Source: Metabacillus sediminilitoris
GTDB taxonomy: Bacteria; Bacillota; Bacilli; Bacillales; Bacillaceae
Reading direction: 5' to 3'
Assembly: GCF_009720625.1 (NCBI RefSeq)
Contig: NZ_CP046266.1
Location: forward strand, 1,311,501-1,375,500
DNA length: 64,000 bases
Shown: positions 9,273-18,791 of the stretch, piece after piece
How positions within the stretch are numbered: position 1 is the stretch's first letter
How the letters are laid out: each line of letters starts with the position of its first letter
The notes under the pieces: generated by a model
What the model was told of the DNA's origin: nothing
The model's input: only the letters and a program-made list of their open reading frames with translations
Database searches by the model: none
Made by a program: the position numbers and the translations under genes

Positions 9273-10323
9273 TGAAAGTTGGACAAGAGAAACAGTAAAG
9301 GCACTAATAGAGTTTGATTCTTTGGAAATTACACAAATAATTGAGGCAACGAATGGAGCAGAGGCGATTAAGTCTATCAAGTCTGTACGTCCTGATTTTA
9401 TTATTACAGATATGAAAATGCCTGGAATAGATGGAATTAAATTGTTAGAAGTTTTAAAAAGAGACTATCCTGAAATTCCTGCCATCGTCCTAAGTGGTTA
9501 TCAAGATTTTATCTATACAAGACAAGCCATTAAGTCAGGGGTGATTGAGTATTTACCAAAGCCTGTCGATGAAAACGAATTGAATGAAGCATTGAAAAAA
9601 GCTTTACATGAAAAGAGGAAAAAGGAACAGCAGCAAATCGGGTATCAATTTTTTATTCTGAAGCGACCGGAGGTTGAAAGTCTGATTGAACCATTTCGTC
9701 AAACTTTAGCATACTCGTTTAAAGAATTAAACGCTGCACAACTTTCTAGCAGCATGGCAAAATTGCTTGCGAATATAGGTGATGAGCTAAAAAGTGATTT
9801 TTCGCTTATTGGACATCTTCATCAATTGTTCTTTTTGCAACTGGAGGAAATGATAAAAGAACACAAGCTAAAACTTGAGGATATTGGTCTGGATTTGAGA
9901 CAGCTCAGTTATCAAACTAATTCCTCACTTGAAACAGAATTAATGAATCAATTAGAAATTGGTAAAAAAGTCATTTTGAAAATTGATGAAATTAGGAAGC
10001 AAAAATCAAAAATCAATTTGGATGATATTAAGCAATACGTAGATGAATATTTTTCTTCACCAAATATGTCACTCGAAATAATCGCAAAAAAGTATTTTGT
10101 CAGCAAGGAATATTTAACGACTGCCTTTAAAAAAAGGTATGGGTGTAATGTAACGGAGTATATTATTTCATCGCGGATGGAAAAAGCAAAAGAACTTATC
10201 ATGTCTACTACCTTACAATATAAAACAATAGCCGCAATGATTGGGTATGATGATGTTTCTTATTTTTATCGGGTATTTAAAAAGTACTATGGATCCTCAC
10301 CTGGGAAAATTCGAAATAATTAA
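9247..10323 (+). CDS. AraC-type response regulator, YesN type
   Basis: A 358-residue protein with an N-terminal receiver domain (acidic pocket near Asp 8/Asp 9, phospho-acceptor Asp 55 in IITDMKMPG, conserved Lys in 'YLPKPVD') and a C-terminal AraC/XylS helix-turn-helix pair ('SLEIIAKKYFVSKEYLTTAF' and 'IAAMIGYDDVSYFYRVFKK'). The ATG at 9247 follows AAAAAGGAAG; the in-frame GTG at 9238 overlaps that site. It is translationally coupled to the kinase gene and is the likely activator of the sugar operon at 10.4-17.7 kb. Confidence 0.92.
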   Translation: MNTLLIVDDESWTRETVKALIEFDSLEITQIIEATNGAEAIKSIKSVRPDFIITDMKMPGIDGIKLLEVLKRDYPEIPAIVLSGYQDFIYTRQAIKSGVIEYLPKPVDENELNEALKKALHEKRKKEQQQIGYQFFILKRPEVESLIEPFRQTLAYSFKELNAAQLSSSMAKLLANIGDELKSDFSLIGHLHQLFFLQLEEMIKEHKLKLEDIGLDLRQLSYQTNSSLETELMNQLEIGKKVILKIDEIRKQKSKINLDDIKQYVDEYFSSPNMSLEIIAKKYFVSKEYLTTAFKKRYGCNVTEYIISSRMEKAKELIMSTTLQYKTIAAMIGYDDVSYFYRVFKKYYGSSPGKIRNN

Positions 10324-10334
10324 AATAGTACAAA

Positions 10335-10348
10335 TGTAAGCGTTAATA
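10335..10348 (+). promoter_or_regulatory. Candidate CcpA (cre) site
   Basis: TGTAAGCGTTAATA matches the cre consensus TGWAARCGYTWNCW at 13 of 14 positions. It lies 60 bases before the substrate-binding protein gene, where carbon catabolite repression of the sugar operon would be expected. Confidence 0.5.
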
Positions 10349-10407
10349 TTTTCAATTTAAGAAATAAAAAAAACAGATTATGATAGTAGCAGAAAGGGGA
10401 GTTGAAA

Positions 10408-11688
10408 ATGAAAAAAGCGCTTACAATATTAATTTCTTCCATTTTATTTATTGGATTACTAGCTGGTTGTAATGCAGGGGGTACCAGTTCTTCAGGTGAT
10501 GCAAGTGGGGAAAATGGAAAGAAAGTCGAATTGAAAGTATTTATTGGACAACCTAGATTTAAAGAGCAATATGAAAGTTACATTGATCAATTCGTTAAAA
10601 AGCAAAAAGAAGAAAATGGGCTAGATGTGACAGTTAAGCTAGAACTTCCAAGTGTGAATGAGGCTGATCAACTATTGAAAACACGTCTTGCTTCAGGAGA
10701 TAGTCCAGATGTATTTGCGATTCATGCGATAAATGATCTACCTGTATATGATAAAGCTGGATATTTAGAGGACTTAACAGGTGAACCATTTGCAGAAAAG
10801 CTGTATGATACAGTTGCTCCGATGGTCACAAGAGAGGATAGAGTGCTTGCTGTTCCACTTGAAACTCTTCAATGGGGCTTTTTATACAATAAAGATATAT
10901 TCGAAGAAAACGGTATTGAAGTTCCTAAAACGTTAACAGAAATGAAAGCGGTTGTAAAAACACTTGAAGATAAAGGAATTACGCCTTTTATTAGAGCTTA
11001 TAAAGATTCATATATTCCGCAGTTATTCCTTCCATTAACAGTAGGTGCTCTTGAAAGCACAACAAATAAAGGGTTTATTGAAAATATGAATGCTGGTAAA
11101 GGAACTTTTGGAGATTTAGATGGTATGTTTGACATTATTGACCTTGTTCATGCACATGGAACAGATCGTCCATTTGAGGTAGGTCAAGATCAAGGGGCCG
11201 CAGCATTTGCAAGTGGTGAGGCGGCAATGTGGGTTCAAGGACCATGGATGGCAGAATCTATGTTAGCTACAAATGAAAACATGAACTTTGGTGTGGCACC
11301 GATGCCGATCAACGATGATGAAAATGCGACGCTTATTAATCTAGGTGCATCAACATCACTAGCCGTTTCGAAAGAAAGTAAAGTGAAAGATGTTGCAAAA
11401 GATTTTGTGAATTATATTTTAGATGATGAAGATTCTAGTGCCTTTTATGAAAGTCTAGGGTTCAACCCAATTTCTGAAATTCATACGTTTGATACGTATC
11501 CTTGGTTAGAAGAATCAATGAATTATGTTGCTGAAGGGAAAGTATATCAAGATCCAGCCATTCCTTCTGCTGTTAAAGCTGCATCTGAAAAGCTGCTTCA
11601 AAGCTATTATGCAGATGATGCTTCTAAAAAAGAGGTTATTGAAGGTCTAGACCGCGCTTGGGAGGATTATAACAAGGTAAACAAATAA
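10408..11688 (+). CDS. Sugar ABC transporter substrate-binding lipoprotein
   Basis: A 426-residue family-1 solute-binding protein with a lipoprotein signal peptide; the lipobox LAGC puts the lipidated Cys near residue 21. A Gly/Ser-rich linker follows, then the MalE/UgpB-like fold ('RLASGDSPDVFAI', 'GEAAMWVQGPWMAES'). The ATG at 10408 is seven bases after AAAGGGGA; the TTG at 10402 overlaps the site. It would capture oligosaccharides for the two permeases that follow. No ATPase gene is nearby, so a shared MsmX-like ATPase is likely. Confidence 0.9.
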   Translation: MKKALTILISSILFIGLLAGCNAGGTSSSGDASGENGKKVELKVFIGQPRFKEQYESYIDQFVKKQKEENGLDVTVKLELPSVNEADQLLKTRLASGDSPDVFAIHAINDLPVYDKAGYLEDLTGEPFAEKLYDTVAPMVTREDRVLAVPLETLQWGFLYNKDIFEENGIEVPKTLTEMKAVVKTLEDKGITPFIRAYKDSYIPQLFLPLTVGALESTTNKGFIENMNAGKGTFGDLDGMFDIIDLVHAHGTDRPFEVGQDQGAAAFASGEAAMWVQGPWMAESMLATNENMNFGVAPMPINDDENATLINLGASTSLAVSKESKVKDVAKDFVNYILDDEDSSAFYESLGFNPISEIHTFDTYPWLEESMNYVAEGKVYQDPAIPSAVKAASEKLLQSYYADDASKKEVIEGLDRAWEDYNKVNK

Positions 11689-11697
11689 TAGCAAAAT

Positions 11698-11729
11698 AGT
11701 GAAAGACAATTGAGTAATTGTCTTTCACT
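11698..11729 (+). terminator. Intercistronic hairpin after substrate-binding protein gene
   Basis: A perfect 13-base-pair stem (11698-11710 with 11717-11729) and six-base loop sit in the 78-base gap between the receptor and permease genes. Only a weak T tract follows. It probably protects the upstream transcript or ends part of the transcripts, giving more receptor than permease, as in maltose-type operons. Confidence 0.65.
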
Positions 11730-11766
11730 CTATTTAAGAATGCTAGATTGAAAGGAATGAAAGCAT

Positions 11767-12699
11767 GTGCCAGTTACAGAGCTGAAAAGTCCAGTGAAAT
11801 TAGTTGCAGCTGAAAAGAAAGTGAAAAAAAAGAGCGGTCACTTAAGTTTAATCTTGTTTGTTTTACCTGCGTTCATCTTTTATATCCTCTTTCTTTTTAT
11901 CCCGACAATTGGGGCAGGAGTTTATAGTTTTACAGATTGGAATGGCTTGAATAAAACATTTAACTTTGTTGGCTTCAGCAACTATATTGAAGCATTTAGA
12001 GATGATGCTGCTTTTAGACATTCTTTTATCTTTACACTTAAGTACACCATCTTCATTTTTGTCATTCAAAATGTCGCGGCATTAGGACTAGCGTTGCTAA
12101 TTGAATCAAGAATCAAATCAAAAGGCTTTTTTAGAACCATTTTCTTTATGCCTAATATGATTAGCTTAATCATTAGCTCATTGATGTTTTCCTTTATCTT
12201 TACAAATGTATTTCCTGAGCTTTCTAAACAAGCGATTTTTTCCGTACTTGATCAATCATGGATTGGTGATCCAAAGGTATCGTTTTACTCCATTTTAATC
12301 GTGTCGCTTTGGCAAGGAATTGGCTATATGATGGTGATCTATATGGCAGCACTTCAAGGTGTACCTAAACAGTTAAAAGAGGCTGCAATGATTGATGGAG
12401 CAAATGCATTTCAACGAATCATACATGTTGTTCTGCCAATGATTATGCATGCTATAACAATTTGTTCCTTCTTAACATTAAATGGAGCATTTAAAGTATT
12501 CGATGTTGTGTACGCTTTAACACAAGGTGGTCCTGGTACTTCTACACAAGTCATGGCACTGAATATTTATGAGGAAGCTTTCTCGAATAATTTCCGTTTT
12601 GGTTATGCAAATGCAAAAGCAATGATTCTATTCCTTGTTGTATTAATTATTACTCTTATTCAAGTGAGAATCTTAAAGCGCAAGGAGGTTGAAGCATGA
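11767..12699 (+). CDS. Sugar ABC transporter permease, MalF/UgpA type
   Basis: A 310-residue permease with about six membrane segments and the EAA loop 'KQLKEAAMIDGANAFQRIIH' that contacts the ATPase. The start is GTG at 11767 after the AAAGGAATGAA region; an ATG at 11765 is in a different frame. The stop overlaps the next gene as ATGA. It pairs with the MalG-type permease to form the channel for the receptor at 10408. Confidence 0.9.
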   Translation: MPVTELKSPVKLVAAEKKVKKKSGHLSLILFVLPAFIFYILFLFIPTIGAGVYSFTDWNGLNKTFNFVGFSNYIEAFRDDAAFRHSFIFTLKYTIFIFVIQNVAALGLALLIESRIKSKGFFRTIFFMPNMISLIISSLMFSFIFTNVFPELSKQAIFSVLDQSWIGDPKVSFYSILIVSLWQGIGYMMVIYMAALQGVPKQLKEAAMIDGANAFQRIIHVVLPMIMHAITICSFLTLNGAFKVFDVVYALTQGGPGTSTQVMALNIYEEAFSNNFRFGYANAKAMILFLVVLIITLIQVRILKRKEVEA

Positions 12700-13520
12700 G
12701 AAAGAACCTTACTGCTTCTATATTCACTAATTTAATATTATCCCTAATGGCTGTTGTCACTATATTTCCAATCTATATGGCATTTATTAATTCCTTTAAA
12801 ACACAAGGCGAGATCTTCAACTCCGTTTTAGCACTTCCTAAATCATTTTCATTAGAAAACTATATTGGTGTTTTTTCAGAATTAAACCTATTAGGGAGTG
12901 CCTTTAATACATTAATTGTAACTGTCATTGGTCTTGCAGGTATCGTTTTTTGCGGCTCCCTTGCCGGGTATAAGCTTGCAAGAACATCTGGTAAGCTTAG
13001 CGTTTTTATCTTTACGCTATTTATTGCATCAATGCTAGTACCGTTTCATTCCATTATGATCACCCTAAGCCAAATGGCAAAAGGTCTCGGCTTGCAGGGA
13101 TCCCTTTACGGTCTCGGCTTAATCTATATAGGTCTTGGCGTAAACATGGCTGTTTTTCTCTATCATGGATTTGTGAAATCGATTCCGAAAGAGCTGGAGG
13201 AAGCGGCAAAAATCGATGGCTGCAATGACTTCCAAATTTTTATTAAAATCATCTTTCCTTTATTGAAACCGATTACAGCAACGATTTTAGTACTGAATGT
13301 ATTATGGCTTTGGAATGATTTCTTATTGCCATTAATTATGTTAACGGATGTAAATAACTATACGCTCATGCTTTCTATTAATATGCTTTTTGGACAATAT
13401 GTTGCAGACTGGCCAAAAATTTTAGCTGCCTTAGTGTTAACAGCACTTCCAGTTGTCGTTTTCTATGCGTTTTTCCAAAAGTATATCCTCGAAGGAATTG
13501 CTGATGGTGCGATTAAGTAG
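12696..13520 (+). CDS. Sugar ABC transporter permease, MalG/UgpE type
   Basis: A 274-residue permease with about six membrane segments. The EAA loop is 'KELEEAAKIDGCNDFQIFIK', and the C-terminus 'ILEGIADGAIK' is typical of MalG-type partners. Its start overlaps the stop of the first permease by four bases, with the AAGGAGG site inside the upstream gene. The GH42 gene starts 25 bases after it. Confidence 0.9.
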   Translation: MRKNLTASIFTNLILSLMAVVTIFPIYMAFINSFKTQGEIFNSVLALPKSFSLENYIGVFSELNLLGSAFNTLIVTVIGLAGIVFCGSLAGYKLARTSGKLSVFIFTLFIASMLVPFHSIMITLSQMAKGLGLQGSLYGLGLIYIGLGVNMAVFLYHGFVKSIPKELEEAAKIDGCNDFQIFIKIIFPLLKPITATILVLNVLWLWNDFLLPLIMLTDVNNYTLMLSINMLFGQYVADWPKILAALVLTALPVVVFYAFFQKYILEGIADGAIK

Positions 13521-13544
13521 TGAATGAAAGGGTTGAAAAGCAGA

Positions 13545-15551
13545 ATGAAGGAATTATTATATGGTGTCGCATATTATGACGAATATATGCCATATGAACG
13601 ACTTGAAACAGATATTCAAATGATGCTAGAAGCGGGAATTAATGTTGTGAGAATAGCGGAATCAACATGGAGTACACATGAACCACAAAATGGTGTTTTT
13701 GATTTTACATCTGTCAATCGCGTACTTGATGCCATGTATAAATCAGGAATTCATGTCATCGTTGGAACGCCGACATATGCAGTACCAACATGGATGGTAA
13801 AAGAGCATCCAGACGTATTAGCAGTAACTAAAAATGGTCCGGGTAAATATGGTGCAAGACAAATTATGGATATTACAAATCCTGCCTACTTGTTTTATGC
13901 AGAGCGGATCATCCGCAAATTAATGGATAATGTAAAGGACCATCCAGCGATTATTGGTTATCAGATCGACAATGAAACAAAGCATTATGACACGAGCGGG
14001 CCTAGTGTTCAACAGAAATTTATTAAATACTTAAAGGATAAATTTAAAACACCAGATGCTTTAAATAAAGAATTTGGTCTCGCTTATTGGAGCAATGATG
14101 TTCATGCTTGGGAAGATATGCCATCTGTAATTGGTACAATTAATGGAAGTCTAGGAGCGGAATTTTCCAAATTTCAACGTAAACTTGTTGATGATTTCTT
14201 GGCTTGGCAAGTTCATATTGTGAAAGAGTATCGACAGGAAGGGCAGTTTATCACGCAAAATTTTGATTTTGAGTGGAGAGGATATTCGTTTGGTGTACAG
14301 CCAAACGTGAACCATTTTACTGCTTCAGAACCGTTTGATATAACAGGTGTGGATATATATCATCCAACACAGGAGGATTTAACAGGAATCGAAATTTCCT
14401 TTGGCGGTGATGTGGCACGTTCTACAAAGCAGCAAAATTATTTTGTCCTTGAAACAGAAGCTCAAGCGTTTTCAAATTGGACCCCTTTTCCAGGCCAGTT
14501 ACGATTACAAGCATTTAGTCATGTTGCTTCAGGTGCAAATATGGTGGCATATTGGCATTGGCATTCGATCCATAATTCCTTTGAGACGTATTGGAAAGGA
14601 CTGTTAAGTCACGATCTTCAGCCAAATCCTGTCTATCATGAGGCAAAAACAATTGGAGCTGATTTTAAGCGGTTATCTTCTAAAATCATGAATCTTAAAA
14701 AGAAAAATAAAACGGCTATTCTTGTAAGCAATGAATCTCTTACAGGACTAAGCTGGTTTAAATTTAATCAAAAAACAGAGTTGAATTACAACGACATTGT
14801 CCGGCTCATTTATGATGAATTATACAAATTAAATGTTGAAGTTGATATGATTCATCCAGATACTAAAGAACTAGATCAGTATTCTTTGATTATAGTCCCT
14901 TGCTTATATGTAGCTCCAGATTCACTTCTTGAGAGATTAAACCAATTTGTTGAAGATGGAGGGCATGCGATTTTCACCTTTAAATCCGGTTTTACAAACG
15001 AGCATATTAAAGTGCGAACAACCCCGCAGCCAGGGATCATTGAAAAAGCATGTGGTGTTCAATACCAAATGTTTGTTGAACCAAAAAATGTCAAGCTGGC
15101 AGGAAATCCTTATGAAGTAGAAGAAGCAGATAATAAAGTTCACACTTGGATGGAGCTACTTACTCCAACAACTGCTAATATTCTTGCCAAATATGATCAC
15201 CCTGGATGGGGAGAGTACGCAGCTATTACCGGCAATGAGTATGGAAAAGGCTATGCAACTTATATTGGATGTATTGTCTCAATTGAAATCATGTCTTCTA
15301 TTCTCGCTCAAGCACTAAAACGAGCGAATATTTGGGGAACTGAACAAGAAATGAGCTTTCCAATCATTATTAAGAGCGGTGTTAATGATCAAGGAAATAC
15401 AATTAAGTTCTTCTTTAACTACTCCTTCGAAGAACAGAAGATTGAATACCCATTTAAAGAAAGCACTGAATTATTATCAGATAAATCAGTTCATATAGGA
15501 GATTCTCTAACAATTAAGCCGTGGTCATTTACAGTATTGGAAGTAAACTAG
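13545..15551 (+). CDS. GH42 beta-galactosidase, intracellular
   Basis: A 668-residue glycoside hydrolase family 42 enzyme: a TIM barrel with acid/base Glu near residue 144 in YQIDNETKHY and a probable nucleophile Glu near 303 in 'FVLETEAQAFSNW', then the trimerisation domain and a small C-terminal beta domain. There is no signal peptide, so it acts on imported oligosaccharides. The ATG at 13545 is chosen because AAAGGG lies about 11 bases before it and the protein then begins with the family-typical LYGVAYY; the ATG at 13524 has no site. Bond specificity (beta-galactoside or alpha-L-arabinoside) is not certain. Confidence 0.88.
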   Translation: MKELLYGVAYYDEYMPYERLETDIQMMLEAGINVVRIAESTWSTHEPQNGVFDFTSVNRVLDAMYKSGIHVIVGTPTYAVPTWMVKEHPDVLAVTKNGPGKYGARQIMDITNPAYLFYAERIIRKLMDNVKDHPAIIGYQIDNETKHYDTSGPSVQQKFIKYLKDKFKTPDALNKEFGLAYWSNDVHAWEDMPSVIGTINGSLGAEFSKFQRKLVDDFLAWQVHIVKEYRQEGQFITQNFDFEWRGYSFGVQPNVNHFTASEPFDITGVDIYHPTQEDLTGIEISFGGDVARSTKQQNYFVLETEAQAFSNWTPFPGQLRLQAFSHVASGANMVAYWHWHSIHNSFETYWKGLLSHDLQPNPVYHEAKTIGADFKRLSSKIMNLKKKNKTAILVSNESLTGLSWFKFNQKTELNYNDIVRLIYDELYKLNVEVDMIHPDTKELDQYSLIIVPCLYVAPDSLLERLNQFVEDGGHAIFTFKSGFTNEHIKVRTTPQPGIIEKACGVQYQMFVEPKNVKLAGNPYEVEEADNKVHTWMELLTPTTANILAKYDHPGWGEYAAITGNEYGKGYATYIGCIVSIEIMSSILAQALKRANIWGTEQEMSFPIIIKSGVNDQGNTIKFFFNYSFEEQKIEYPFKESTELLSDKSVHIGDSLTIKPWSFTVLEVN

Positions 15552-15561
15552 GGAGGATATC

Positions 15562-16884
15562 ATGGGAGTTTATTGGATATCGACAACGAAAAAACAATAT
15601 TGGCAGGAAAAAAACTCTGCTACAAACGAATATAATAAACCCAATTTAATCATTACTGATGAATTAAAACGAGAGATTGATGGGTTTGGAGGCTGCTTTA
15701 ATGAGCTTGGCTATGAAGCCCTTAGTCTCTTATCAGAAGAAGAACGCTGCCGTGTTTTAGATCGATTATTTTTACCAGACGGTGACTGTCAATTTAACAT
15801 ATGCCGTTTACCAATCGGAGCAAGTGACTATGCACTTGAATGGTACAGCCATAATGAAACACCTGAAGATTATGAGATGAAGCATTTTTCGATTGAGCGA
15901 GATAAAAAATATTTAATCCCATTTATAAAAGAAGCATTGAAGCGTAATCCAGAAATGAAGCTTTTTGCTTCACCATGGAGCCCTCCCACATGGATGAAAT
16001 TCCCGAAAGCTTATAATTATGGAACACTTCGCTGGGAACCGAAAGTACTAGAAGCATATGCCCTTTATTTTGTTAAATTTGTGCAGGCTTATAAACAAGA
16101 AGGAATAACGATTCACCAGATTCATGTTCAAAATGAAGTGGTCGCAGATCAAAAGTTTCCTTCATGTAAATGGACGGGTGATCAACTGCGAGAGTTTATT
16201 AGTACCTATTTAGGTCCTGCTTTTGAAAAACATAACATTGATGCTGAAATTTGGCTTGGGACTATTAATGCCCCAGAGCCTTGGGAAGAACTGATGAAAG
16301 GGACAACATCAGATTATGATGAATATGCACAAAAAATTCTCAGTGATCCAAGCGCTTATCAATATGTAAAAGGTGTGGGCTACCAATGGGCTGGAAAATA
16401 TGCGATCCAGCGAACGGTGCAAAGCTATCCGGAATTAAAATATATGCAAACAGAAAACGAATGTGGAAACGGCGAAAATACGTGGGCATATGCTCAATAT
16501 GTTCATAATTTGTATCGTCATTATTTTGTGAATGGTGCCAATGCCTATATTTACTGGAATATGGTATTGAAGCCAAAAGGAAGAAGCACATGGGGCTGGG
16601 AGCAAAACTCGATGATTACAGTGGATCCAGAAACAAAACATACGATTTACAATCCCGAATATTATGTAATGAAGCACTTTTCACATTTTGTGAAGCCTGG
16701 TGCAGTTCGCATTGAAACAACTGGTTCCTGGACAGGAAATTCAACAGCCTTTCTAAATCCCGATGGTACAAAGGTTGTTGTGATTGCTAATCCATTAAAG
16801 GAAATACGTGAATTAACGATGCAAAATGGGGAAACCTATTCCTTTGCATTAGAAGCTGAATCTTTTAATACAATCGTAATTTGA
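15562..16884 (+). CDS. GH30 glycoside hydrolase (glucosylceramidase-like)
   Basis: A 440-residue family 30 enzyme with the barrel entry 'EIDGFGGCFNELGYEAL', acid/base Glu near residue 191 in HVQNEVVADQ, and nucleophile Glu near 297 in MQTENECGNG, followed by a short beta-sandwich. No signal peptide is visible. It starts ten bases after the GH42 stop with GGGAGGA upstream. Relatives act on beta-1,6- or beta-1,3-glucans, glucosylceramide or xylan-type bonds, so the substrate is open; pairing with GH42 suggests sequential trimming of one imported glycan. Confidence 0.87.
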   Translation: MGVYWISTTKKQYWQEKNSATNEYNKPNLIITDELKREIDGFGGCFNELGYEALSLLSEEERCRVLDRLFLPDGDCQFNICRLPIGASDYALEWYSHNETPEDYEMKHFSIERDKKYLIPFIKEALKRNPEMKLFASPWSPPTWMKFPKAYNYGTLRWEPKVLEAYALYFVKFVQAYKQEGITIHQIHVQNEVVADQKFPSCKWTGDQLREFISTYLGPAFEKHNIDAEIWLGTINAPEPWEELMKGTTSDYDEYAQKILSDPSAYQYVKGVGYQWAGKYAIQRTVQSYPELKYMQTENECGNGENTWAYAQYVHNLYRHYFVNGANAYIYWNMVLKPKGRSTWGWEQNSMITVDPETKHTIYNPEYYVMKHFSHFVKPGAVRIETTGSWTGNSTAFLNPDGTKVVVIANPLKEIRELTMQNGETYSFALEAESFNTIVI

Positions 16885-16925
16885 GAGATTATATTTAAAA
16901 TAAATAGTAGAAATGAGGGAGAACA

Positions 16926-17690
16926 ATGAAAACAATTCCAGTAGCAGTCCAAATGTATTCATTACGAGAAGAAAGCCAAAAAGATTTTGCAGGTACATTG
17001 AAAAAAGTTGCAGAGCTAGGGTTCGATGGAGTAGAATTTGCTGGGTTTGGCGGATTGACTGCCGAGGAAGTAAAGGTGTTATTGGATGAATATGGACTAC
17101 AGGCTGCAGCATGTCATGTGCCACTTGAAGAATTGGAAAACAATTTGACTAAAGTGATTGAAGAGCAAAAAATCATAGGAAGTAAATATGTTGTTTGTCC
17201 TTACTTAATGCCTAATCGTCGAAGTGAAGAAGATTATCTATCATTAATTACGTTATTAGATGAAATCGGGGAAACATGCCGTCAAGAAGGCATTACCCTT
17301 TGTTATCATAATCACGACTTTGAACTCGAGCGTTTAAAGGATGGCAGAGTGGCACTTGAAGCCATTTTTAATGATACAAATCCTGAGAATGTAAAAACAG
17401 AATTGGATATTTACTGGCTGACAAAGGCAGGAGAAAAACCAGTAGAATGGATCAGCCGATATAACGATAGATCACCTCTCGTACATTTAAAAGATATGAC
17501 AAATGATGAAGAACAATTTTTTGCAGAGCTTGGAACTGGCGGAGTTGATCTTGAAGCGGTATTGAATATTGGAGAAGAAACAGGTGTAAATTGGTGGGTG
17601 GTAGAGCAGGATATGAGCCGACGTACACCATTTGAAAGTATAGAAATGAGCATCAATTATTTGAAAACAAAATTGCCTTATCTTGTGTAA
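16926..17690 (+). CDS. Sugar phosphate isomerase/epimerase (xylose isomerase-like TIM barrel)
   Basis: A 254-residue AP_endonuc_2-type TIM barrel. Metal-binding residues expected in this family can be seen in 'CYHNHDFEL', 'ELDIYWLTKAG' and 'VHLKDM', and the final Glu in 'WWVVEQDMS'. Such proteins isomerise or epimerise keto-sugars, or act on 3-keto-glycosides. It follows the GH30 gene by 41 bases and ends the locus. The family is clear; the substrate is unknown. Confidence 0.82.
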   Translation: MKTIPVAVQMYSLREESQKDFAGTLKKVAELGFDGVEFAGFGGLTAEEVKVLLDEYGLQAAACHVPLEELENNLTKVIEEQKIIGSKYVVCPYLMPNRRSEEDYLSLITLLDEIGETCRQEGITLCYHNHDFELERLKDGRVALEAIFNDTNPENVKTELDIYWLTKAGEKPVEWISRYNDRSPLVHLKDMTNDEEQFFAELGTGGVDLEAVLNIGEETGVNWWVVEQDMSRRTPFESIEMSINYLKTKLPYLV

Positions 17691-17725
17691 AAAAACAAGC
17701 TCTATTATAGGGTTTCGTGTATGGT

Positions 17726-17759
17726 GACCCCTTACCAATAAATGGTGAGGGGTCTTTAT
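17726..17759 (+). terminator. Rho-independent terminator of the sugar operon
   Basis: A 12-base-pair stem (17726-17737 with 17743-17754, one G-U) with a five-base loop, then TTTATA. It follows the isomerase gene. Confidence 0.75.
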
Positions 17760-17856
17760 AGTAATATCTTAAGAAATGAATTTAATTCACAAGAAATAAA
17801 TAGCGCTTACAAAAAACTGTTTACAAACTTTGGAATATTCAGTAAAATCATTGTAG

Positions 17857-17866
17857 TTGTATACAA
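17857..17866. promoter_or_regulatory. Candidate GntR-family operator 1
   Basis: The palindrome TTGTATACAA fits the FadR-subfamily pattern TNGTNNNACNA. It lies 74 bases before the GntR gene and resembles a second palindrome before the dehydrogenase gene, so it may mediate autoregulation. Confidence 0.5.
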
Positions 17867-17939
17867 GTAGACAAATGGAGATTTTTTTCCTGATGATCAT
17901 CAATAAATGTATGTTACAACCTGATTGGAGAGTTGAGTT

Positions 17940-18626
17940 ATGATGCAGTATCCATCCTCATGGCTGCAGGGGCATTCACTAGGTGAAAAAATTGCATGTG
18001 AATTACGCTTGCAAATTGTAAAAGGAAGTATTAAACCTAACACAGTCTTATCAGAAAATCAGATTGCAGCTGAATTTGGTACGAGTAGATCTCCGGTGAG
18101 GGAAGCTTTAAAAGCGCTTTCGAATGAAGGCTTACTTCGCTTAGAACGTATGGGAGCAGTGGTGTTGGGGCTAACTGCAAAGGATATAGAGGAAATATAT
18201 GATGTTCGCTTTTTAATTGAAACATTTATTTTAGAGCGGCTTTCAATGGGCCATCATGAACAATTAGTCGATACACTTCATAAAACGATTGATAAGATGG
18301 AAATGGCAGCGAAACATGCCGATTTTATTGAGTTTGCCTATCAAGACCTATATTTCCACGAAATTATGATACAAGAGGCTAATCACATTAGAATTTTGCA
18401 TTTATGGAATAATATTCGTCACATTGTGCTTGCAGCATTGTTAGTGGCAACAGAAAGACGATTTAAAGGAGAAATACATGAAATAAATACTTTGATGGAT
18501 AATCATCGCTTGATCGTAAAAGCTTTCCTTTCAAAAGATCGTAACTATATAAGACAAGTTATTCAAGAGCATTTCGAGGATACACGAAAATCAGTGAATA
18601 ATGCGCTGTTACCTGATCATGAATAA
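17940..18626 (+). CDS. GntR-family regulator, FadR subfamily
   Basis: A 228-residue repressor-type protein. The N-terminal winged helix carries 'LSENQIAAEFGTSRSPVREA', the hallmark of GntR proteins, and the all-helical C-terminal part fits an FCD ligand domain with His residues ('DLYFHEIMI', 'HRLIVKAF') that often bind metal and an organic acid. Two adjacent ATG codons (17940, 17943) could start it. The dehydrogenase and SDR genes follow in the same direction after a 165-base gap that holds operator 2, so it probably controls them. Confidence 0.88.
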   Translation: MMQYPSSWLQGHSLGEKIACELRLQIVKGSIKPNTVLSENQIAAEFGTSRSPVREALKALSNEGLLRLERMGAVVLGLTAKDIEEIYDVRFLIETFILERLSMGHHEQLVDTLHKTIDKMEMAAKHADFIEFAYQDLYFHEIMIQEANHIRILHLWNNIRHIVLAALLVATERRFKGEIHEINTLMDNHRLIVKAFLSKDRNYIRQVIQEHFEDTRKSVNNALLPDHE

Positions 18627-18736
18627 ACAGAAATGTGCTAGTGAAAGGGGTGAATGCCCACAAGGAATAGCTGATATGTGTGATAAGAATGAAATGTGCT
18701 GCCCTATTAAAAGTATTTCATTGCTGTTTTGGTTAT

Positions 18737-18748
18737 CTTGTCGACAAG
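18737..18748. promoter_or_regulatory. Candidate GntR-family operator 2
   Basis: The perfect palindrome CTTGTCGACAAG shares the TTGTNNACAA pattern with the site at 17857. It lies 44 bases before the zinc dehydrogenase gene. Confidence 0.5.
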
Positions 18749-18791
18749 TATACTAGATTGAGAGTTTGCTATTTTCAAGGAGGTAAAAGGA

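Noticed and set aside
17797..17810. cre-like site before the GntR gene
   Set aside because: AAATAGCGCTTACA matches only 11 of 14 consensus positions and lacks the TG start, so it was not listed as a feature.
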